Both the position numbers and the translations under genes were made by a program. A DNA stretch of 37,318 nucleotides from a virus, in IMG/VR virus record IMGVR_UViG_3300023178_000121, positions 1 through 37,318 of that record. The stretch is one strand, 5' to 3'. A model generated the notes under the pieces. It was not told where the DNA came from and did not search any database. It saw only the letters and a list, made by a program, of their open reading frames with translations. Every line of letters begins with the position of its first letter. The stretch's first letter is position 1. Below, piece after piece: positions 32,959 through 37,318 of this stretch.

Positions 32959-34004
32959 AAATTGCATTGATTACCGATCAACACTTCGGAGTACGTAATG
33001 ACAGCATCCAATTCCACGAATACTACAGAAAATTCTATGAAGAATTCTTCTTTCCCACTCTTAGAGAAATGGGCGTCAGAGATATCGTCGAGCTCGGGGA
33101 TATTTTCGACAGGCGCAAGTATGTTAATTTTGACACCCTTAGTCGCTGCCGCGATTACTTTTTTGATCCTATCGCACGCGACGGGTTGAGTCTACATTGT
33201 ATCGTAGGTAATCATGATATCTATTTTAAGAATACCAATCGAGTCAATGCACCTGATCTCTTGCTTGGTGAGTTTGATATGCATGTGTATTCTGAACCGA
33301 CTGAAGTAAATTTTTATGACACATCTATCTTGATGATGCCATGGATCAATAGTCAGAATTATGATGTTGCGATGTATGCTATCGATCAATCAAAGTCTGA
33401 CATCTGTCTTGGTCATCTCGAGTTCCAAGGCTTCGAAATGTATCGTGGTGCAGTGATCGATCACGGACTATCGCATAAAGCATTTCAGAAGTTCGACATG
33501 GTATGTTCAGGTCACTTCCATCATAAGTCTACGAAAGACAATATCAATTATCTTGGCGCTCCATATGAGATGACATGGTCAGACTATGACGATCCACGTG
33601 GATTCCATATACTCGACACCGAAACAAAAGAGTTGACTTATTTTCAAAATCCGTTTATTATGTTTCATAAGGTTTTCTATGACGATAGTCAAGGTGAAGA
33701 AGTATTGAAGCAAGACTTTGAGAAGTTGAAAGATTCACATGTGAAAGTGGTAGTCAAGAACAAAGACAACCCATACTTGTTCGATCTGTACATTGATAAG
33801 TTGAATGCTGCCAATCCTGCACATATGCAGGTGGTCGAAGATAACTTTAATCTTGATCTCGAAGATGATGAGAATATTGTAGATGAGGCAGAAGATACCA
33901 TTACTATCATTCGGAAATACATAGATAATTTACAATTGAGTGATAACAAACCAATGAATGATTTATTCTATGATTTATATCACGAGGCGCTAAGTACTGA
34001 ATGA
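32955..34004 (+). CDS. 47: Recombination endonuclease subunit gp47 (Mre11-like)
   Basis: This 349-residue protein is the calcineurin-type nuclease subunit of the gp46-gp47 complex that resects DNA ends. Metal-binding motifs are visible: ITDQHFG (Asp8, His10), LGDIFDRR (Asp49), GNHD (Asn86, His87, Asp88), LGHLEF (His154) and SGHFHHKS (His187, His189). The C-terminal 130 residues form the accessory domain, ending in acidic helices. T4 gp47 has 339 residues. It overlaps gp55 and the following small gene by four bases each. Identity is clear. Confidence 0.95.
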   Translation: MKIALITDQHFGVRNDSIQFHEYYRKFYEEFFFPTLREMGVRDIVELGDIFDRRKYVNFDTLSRCRDYFFDPIARDGLSLHCIVGNHDIYFKNTNRVNAPDLLLGEFDMHVYSEPTEVNFYDTSILMMPWINSQNYDVAMYAIDQSKSDICLGHLEFQGFEMYRGAVIDHGLSHKAFQKFDMVCSGHFHHKSTKDNINYLGAPYEMTWSDYDDPRGFHILDTETKELTYFQNPFIMFHKVFYDDSQGEEVLKQDFEKLKDSHVKVVVKNKDNPYLFDLYIDKLNAANPAHMQVVEDNFNLDLEDDENIVDEAEDTITIIRKYIDNLQLSDNKPMNDLFYDLYHEALSTE

Positions 34005-34402
34005 GAGAATGTGGAGACTGCACAGAATGTTGTCGCGGCCGTTTAATATTTGAAGACGAAACAAAAACTGGTGAAAAAATTATTGTCAAAGATTCTATAC
34101 CATGTTATAAATTATCTGATAAAGGTTGCACTATACATGAAGACAGACCAGATGTTTGTAGAAACTGGCAATGTACATGGACTCTAGACGAAGGTTTACC
34201 AAATTGGTTACAACCATCAAAATGTGGATTTATGATTTGGCCACCAGATAAGGTATGCCCAGATTATTGTATTGTTCCAAGTGACCATGTACAAGTCGAC
34301 GTAAAAGCGTTAATATGGACCCTATGGTGGGCAAATGAAACAGGCAAAAACATCAAAGTCATCAGTACGCGTTATGGTGATTTAAGTTTTAAGAATTCTT
34401 AA
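34001..34402 (+). CDS. YkgJ-type CxxCxxCC metal/iron-sulfur cluster protein
   Basis: This 133-residue protein begins MRECGDCTECCRGRL with Cys4, Cys7, Cys10 and Cys11, the CxxCxxCC signature of the YkgJ/UPF0153 zinc- or iron-sulfur-cluster family. Further cysteines follow at CTIHEDRPDVCRNWQCTW, at CGF and at VCPDYCIV. That family layout (a second cluster CxxHxxRPxxCRxxxC) is also conserved. The function of the family is poorly known. It is inserted between gp47 and gp46, which are usually near neighbours, and looks more AT-rich than both. Its start overlaps the gp47 stop (ATGA), so it is co-translated. No membrane segment is seen. Confidence 0.85.
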   Translation: MRECGDCTECCRGRLIFEDETKTGEKIIVKDSIPCYKLSDKGCTIHEDRPDVCRNWQCTWTLDEGLPNWLQPSKCGFMIWPPDKVCPDYCIVPSDHVQVDVKALIWTLWWANETGKNIKVISTRYGDLSFKNS

Positions 34403-34405
34403 TAT

Positions 34406-36106
34406 ATGTTGTATTTTAAAGTTGTACGTTGGCAAAATTTCTTGTCGACAGGTAATCAGTGGACTGAGATCCATCTGAACAGAGCACAATCTACCCTTAT
34501 CGTAGGCGAGAACGGAGCTGGTAAATCTACCATGCTCGATGCTATCTCGTTTGGTCTATACGGTAAGCCATATCGTAACATCAATAAGCCACAGCTAGTC
34601 AACAGCATCACGTCTAAGCGTTGTGTTGTTGAGATAGAATTCTCTTCGAAAGGCAAAGAGTATCTGATTCGTCGCGGCATCAAGCCAAATGTATTCGAGA
34701 TCTTCTGTGATGGTAAGTTGGTCGATCAGCATGCATCTGTACGAGAATATCAAGAATACCTCGAGAAGAACGTACTCAAACTCAATCACAAATCATTCAC
34801 ACAGATCGTAGTCATTGGTTCTGCTAACTTCATTCCATTTATGCAGATGAAAGTGTGGGAACGACGTGACGTTATCGAAGATCTACTCGACATTGAAATC
34901 TTTACGAAGATGAATAACCTACTCAAAGAGAAGATCAACAAGAATAGAGATGATGTGATCGAAGCCAAATATCAGATCGACATGCTCGAGCAGCGTATCT
35001 CATTAACAAAGAAACATCTCAACGAGATCATGTCAATGCAGAAGTCAGATCGCGATGCTAAGTTAAAGAAGGTAGAAGAGTTAGAGACAAAATTAAATGA
35101 TTTGAGATTACAATACGAAGGTAAGGCAAATCACGTCAAACATTTGCACGATAGTATCAAAGATAGAGATACCATCAAAGGTAAGCAACGTAAGCTGAAC
35201 GAGCTAAAGATGCAACTCTCTTCGAAGGTACAGAATATCCAATCACAAATCGAGTTCTTTAAAGATCATGACGATTGTCCTACATGTCATCAGTCTATTG
35301 ACGAAGAGTTTAAAGAAGATCATATCTGTGAACAGCAAGAGAAACAACTTGAGATCAAAGATGGTATCGATAAGATGACCGACCATTTCAATGAGGTCGA
35401 GCTCAGGCTGAACGAGATCTCAGCTGTACAAGATACTATCAACGATATCAATCAAATCATGATGAATCTCAACAGTGAGATGACATCTACACAAAATGGT
35501 ATCAAAGAACTTAATCAATCTCTCGAAGAAGTACCACAAGTACAAGAGACAGACGACCTCGACGAACTTAATGCTACACTTGGTAAGAACAAAGAAAAGC
35601 ATGAAATACTATTACGAGAGAAAGAGAGATACGAGATTGCATCGTCGTTACTCAAAGATGGTGGTATCAAATCAAAAATCATCAAGCAGTATGTACCTAT
35701 CATCAACAAACTAATGAATAAGTATCTCGCTGCGATGGAGTTCTTCGTACAATTCGAGTTAGATGAACAATTTAATGAAAAGATCAAGTCGAGGTTCAGA
35801 GATGAATTTACTTACGACTCGTTCTCCGAAGGTGAAAAGATGCGTATTGATCTTTCATTGCTTTTCACATGGCGCGCTGTCGCCAAGCTAAGAAACTCTG
35901 TAACGACTAACCTTTTGATCATGGATGAAGTATTTGACTCCTCACTCGATACAACAGGTACCGATGAGTTCTTGAAATTAATTACACAATTGACACAAGA
36001 CACGAACGTCTTTGTCATCTCACACAAAGGTGACCAACTCTTCGATAAGTTCCACAGTAACATTCGATTCGAGAAGGTCAAAAATTTCTCGCAGATCGCT
36101 GCGTAG
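34406..36106 (+). CDS. 46: Recombination endonuclease subunit gp46 (Rad50-like)
   Basis: This 566-residue ABC-type ATPase partners gp47. Walker A GENGAGKST is at residues 34-42. A long coiled coil runs from about 170 to 440 and is bent at CPTC (Cys291, Cys294), the zinc-hook motif. The signature FSEGEKMRIDL begins at 473 and Walker B LLIMDE is at 503-508 (Asp507, Glu508). T4 gp46 has 560 residues. The complex resects double-strand breaks to feed UvsX/UvsY recombination-dependent replication. The gene is separated from the small YkgJ-type gene by three bases and followed by AGGAGG for the next gene. Identity is certain. Confidence 0.96.
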   Translation: MLYFKVVRWQNFLSTGNQWTEIHLNRAQSTLIVGENGAGKSTMLDAISFGLYGKPYRNINKPQLVNSITSKRCVVEIEFSSKGKEYLIRRGIKPNVFEIFCDGKLVDQHASVREYQEYLEKNVLKLNHKSFTQIVVIGSANFIPFMQMKVWERRDVIEDLLDIEIFTKMNNLLKEKINKNRDDVIEAKYQIDMLEQRISLTKKHLNEIMSMQKSDRDAKLKKVEELETKLNDLRLQYEGKANHVKHLHDSIKDRDTIKGKQRKLNELKMQLSSKVQNIQSQIEFFKDHDDCPTCHQSIDEEFKEDHICEQQEKQLEIKDGIDKMTDHFNEVELRLNEISAVQDTINDINQIMMNLNSEMTSTQNGIKELNQSLEEVPQVQETDDLDELNATLGKNKEKHEILLREKERYEIASSLLKDGGIKSKIIKQYVPIINKLMNKYLAAMEFFVQFELDEQFNEKIKSRFRDEFTYDSFSEGEKMRIDLSLLFTWRAVAKLRNSVTTNLLIMDEVFDSSLDTTGTDEFLKLITQLTQDTNVFVISHKGDQLFDKFHSNIRFEKVKNFSQIAA

Positions 36107-36114
36107 GAGGAAAC

Positions 36115-36327
36115 ATGGCATATAAAGTTTTAGTACAATTAACCGAAGATGGAGATTGGGATCCAGTACTCGATATGAAGCTCAGTCGTACTCGTTCTGT
36201 ACCTCGTTTGTTTTTAGATGAAGAGGCAGCACAGTATTATATTGATCAACAACCAAAATCTGAGAGTGTAAATTATTTACGTAAGTTTAAAATTGAAGAA
36301 GCTCCTGAGTTAGAAGATGACAGATAA
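36115..36327 (+). CDS. Small protein of unknown function
   Basis: This 70-residue protein has a near-perfect ribosome site (AGGAGG) 5-10 bases before its ATG. It begins MAYKVLVQLTEDGDWDPVLD, continues with SVPRLFLDEEAAQYYIDQQP and ends in an acidic tail. The mix of beta strand, Trp-Asp-Pro motif and one helix gives a small domain that I do not recognise. It overlaps the deformylase gene by 11 bases. Strong translation signals suggest a real gene. No function is assigned. Confidence 0.72.
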   Translation: MAYKVLVQLTEDGDWDPVLDMKLSRTRSVPRLFLDEEAAQYYIDQQPKSESVNYLRKFKIEEAPELEDDR

Positions 36328-36835
36328 ACTTCATTTAGTACCTCCATCTCATCCAATTTTTAATAAAAAGTTAGAGCCATTTGTATTTGATAATAAAGTC
36401 AATGCAGAGGAACTAGCAGAAAAAATGATTGAGATGATGCAAAAAGCTGGCGCCGCTGGTTTAGCTGCAAATCAATTAGGTTTAGATCATCGCGTATTTG
36501 TTCTAAACACACAACCATACCCTCTTGTTTGTTTCAATCCTAAAATTGTTCATTATAGTGAAAAATACGCTGTTCATGAAGAAGGCTGCTTGACTTTTCC
36601 TGGCTTATTTGTAAAAATTAGGAGACCTGAATGGATCAGAGTTCGTTTTTATGATACTTCAGGTTTAATTCAAACGAAAACTTTAAATGGTTTATCATGC
36701 AGAGCATTTCAACATGAGTTAGATCATCTCGATGGTGTAAACTATCTAAGTCGAGCTAAAAAGATTCACATGGATCAAGCCAAAAGAAAACAAAAACTTA
36801 TTGAACGTAAACTAAAGAGAATGCAACTTGCTTGA
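36317..36835 (+). CDS. def: Peptide deformylase
   Basis: This 172-residue protein is a polypeptide deformylase, a metal enzyme that removes the formyl group from new proteins. All three motifs are present: GLAANQLG (48-55; Gln53), EEGCLTFPG (88-96; metal ligand Cys91) and QHELDHLDG (132-140; His133 and His137 bind metal, Glu134 is catalytic). The C-terminal 30 residues are basic and helical (KIHMDQAKRKQKLIERKLK). Phage-coded deformylases are known from marine T4-like phages, where they may aid maturation of host or photosystem proteins during infection. It overlaps the genes on both sides. The composition is AT-rich. Host chaperone-like effects are not inferable here. Confidence 0.93.
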   Translation: MTDKLHLVPPSHPIFNKKLEPFVFDNKVNAEELAEKMIEMMQKAGAAGLAANQLGLDHRVFVLNTQPYPLVCFNPKIVHYSEKYAVHEEGCLTFPGLFVKIRRPEWIRVRFYDTSGLIQTKTLNGLSCRAFQHELDHLDGVNYLSRAKKIHMDQAKRKQKLIERKLKRMQLA

Positions 36836-37037
36836 TAATCTAACAGAAAAGCTTGGTTTTAGAAAAAAGAAGCGAAAGAAAAAGCCAATCGCGAAAGATT
36901 ATCATATACCACACTGTGTAGATGGTCAGTGGTATTATGGTTATGAAAAAGTGTATATGCGTCGATATCCAGCATGTACATTTCCCTTATATAATGGTAA
37001 GATGGATACATCTAATACGGAGAATAGTTATGAGTAA
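36828..37037 (+). CDS. Small basic protein, unknown function
   Basis: This 69-residue frame starts with TTG at 36828 inside the deformylase stop region and ends at TAA 37035-37037. It has a highly basic cluster (FRKKKRKKKPIAKDY) followed by a Tyr/Trp-rich segment (HCVDGQWYYGYEKVYMRRY). The basic run could bind nucleic acid or a ribosome. It overlaps the deformylase by 8 bases and the next gene by 8. A TTG start and modest AGAGA ribosome site make the exact start uncertain, but the frame is clean. I do not recognise the family. Confidence 0.6.
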   Translation: MLDNLTEKLGFRKKKRKKKPIAKDYHIPHCVDGQWYYGYEKVYMRRYPACTFPLYNGKMDTSNTENSYE

Positions 37038-37318
37038 GAATTGGGTTAAAGACATCAACAAGATGCATGAGAAATACGGAGTGCACGAGTGGGTAAAGAA
37101 TAACCAACATCAGTTGCGTGACTTCTTAGATTTTCGTCTGCGGTTTCTTTATGAAGAAGCCAACGAGACGTCGCTCGCTGTTGATGCACGTGACGCCGAA
37201 GAAATCGTTGATGGTCTGATCGACATCTGTGTCGTCGCTATTGGTACACTCGACGCCTTTGGTGTTGATGCGAACAAAGCATGGGATCGTGTCTATAAGG
37301 CGAACATGAGCAAAGAGG
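37030..37318 (+). CDS. MazG-like nucleotide pyrophosphohydrolase (3' end outside window)
   Basis: ATG at 37030 opens a frame that runs off the end of the window after 96 codons. The translation begins MSKNWVKDINKMHEKYGVHE and continues with an all-alpha NTP-pyrophosphohydrolase pattern: FLDFRLRFLYEEANET with an acidic EExxE-type helix, then DAEEIVDGLIDICVVAIGTLDAFGVD, the second acidic helix (E...D) that binds Mg. It matches the MazG / phosphoribosyl-ATP pyrophosphohydrolase superfamily. MazG-type genes are recurrent in marine T4-like phages, possibly altering host nucleotide signalling. The C-terminus is missing from the window. Confidence 0.8.
   Translation, partial: MSKNWVKDINKMHEKYGVHEWVKNNQHQLRDFLDFRLRFLYEEANETSLAVDARDAEEIVDGLIDICVVAIGTLDAFGVDANKAWDRVYKANMSKE

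Noticed and set aside
1-37318. CRISPR array, transposon, tRNA or attachment site
   Set aside because: No spaced identical repeats, terminal inverted repeats with transposase, cloverleaf sequence or integrase were seen. Gaps are too short for most of these.

Overview
This window is a stretch of the genome of a tailed, contractile (myovirus-type) bacteriophage of the T4-like superfamily. Every recognisable gene is on the + strand, packing is very tight (no gene-free stretch exceeds about 110 bases), and many neighbours overlap by ATGA, TAATG or TGATG junctions. The order neck (13, 14), tail completion (15), terminase (16, 17), sheath (18), tube (19), portal (20), prohead core (67, 68), protease (21), scaffold (22), capsid (23), then uvsY, uvsW, 55, 47, 46 is the T4-like core syntenic block as found in marine T4-like phages (cyanophage and pelagiphage relatives). 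The host cannot be named: the window holds no photosynthesis gene, tRNA or other host-specific marker. The marine assignment is an inference from gene order, small accessory genes and fibre modules.

Region 1 (1-11127) is a tail-fibre and adhesin cassette: the end of a small protein, a 1169-aa fibre with GVGIG-type repeats, small structural proteins, an 1179-aa fibre ending in an S74 self-cleaving chaperone, a fibre-tip-like protein, a tail-assembly-chaperone-domain protein, a glycosyltransferase-like protein and a small virion-type protein. Region 2 (11128-14674) holds a short structured intergenic segment with a terminator, then a 1145-aa protein made of about 40 short repeats with a cupredoxin-like domain carrying all four type-1 copper ligands.

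Region 3 (14703-30121) is the virion core. Genes 13 to 17 form one overlapping run. Genes 18 to 23 form shorter units, most preceded by a T4-type late promoter (NATAAATA). Two extra structural genes sit between the gene-68 position and gene 21, and a tail-tube-like paralogue follows gene 23. No gene-24-like vertex protein follows gene 23.

Region 4 (30182-37318) is a recombination/replication and regulation cluster: UvsY, UvsW, a small Sm-like candidate, the late sigma factor gp55, and the Mre11/Rad50-type pair gp47/gp46 separated by a small CxxCxxCC metal-cluster protein. It ends with a small protein, a peptide deformylase, a small basic protein and the start of a MazG-like pyrophosphohydrolase. 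This region has no late-promoter motif between genes and appears to start from a sigma70-like promoter upstream of uvsY.

The parts fit one programme. Genes in region 4 recombine DNA and supply gp55, which reads the NATAAATA promoters of regions 1 to 3 to make heads, tails and fibres. Terminase then packages DNA through the portal. The least explained parts are the repeat/cupredoxin protein, the pseudoknot-capable segment before it, the late promoter nested in a terminator hairpin before gene 20, the enlarged sheath and gp15, and the CxxCxxCC gene between 47 and 46.
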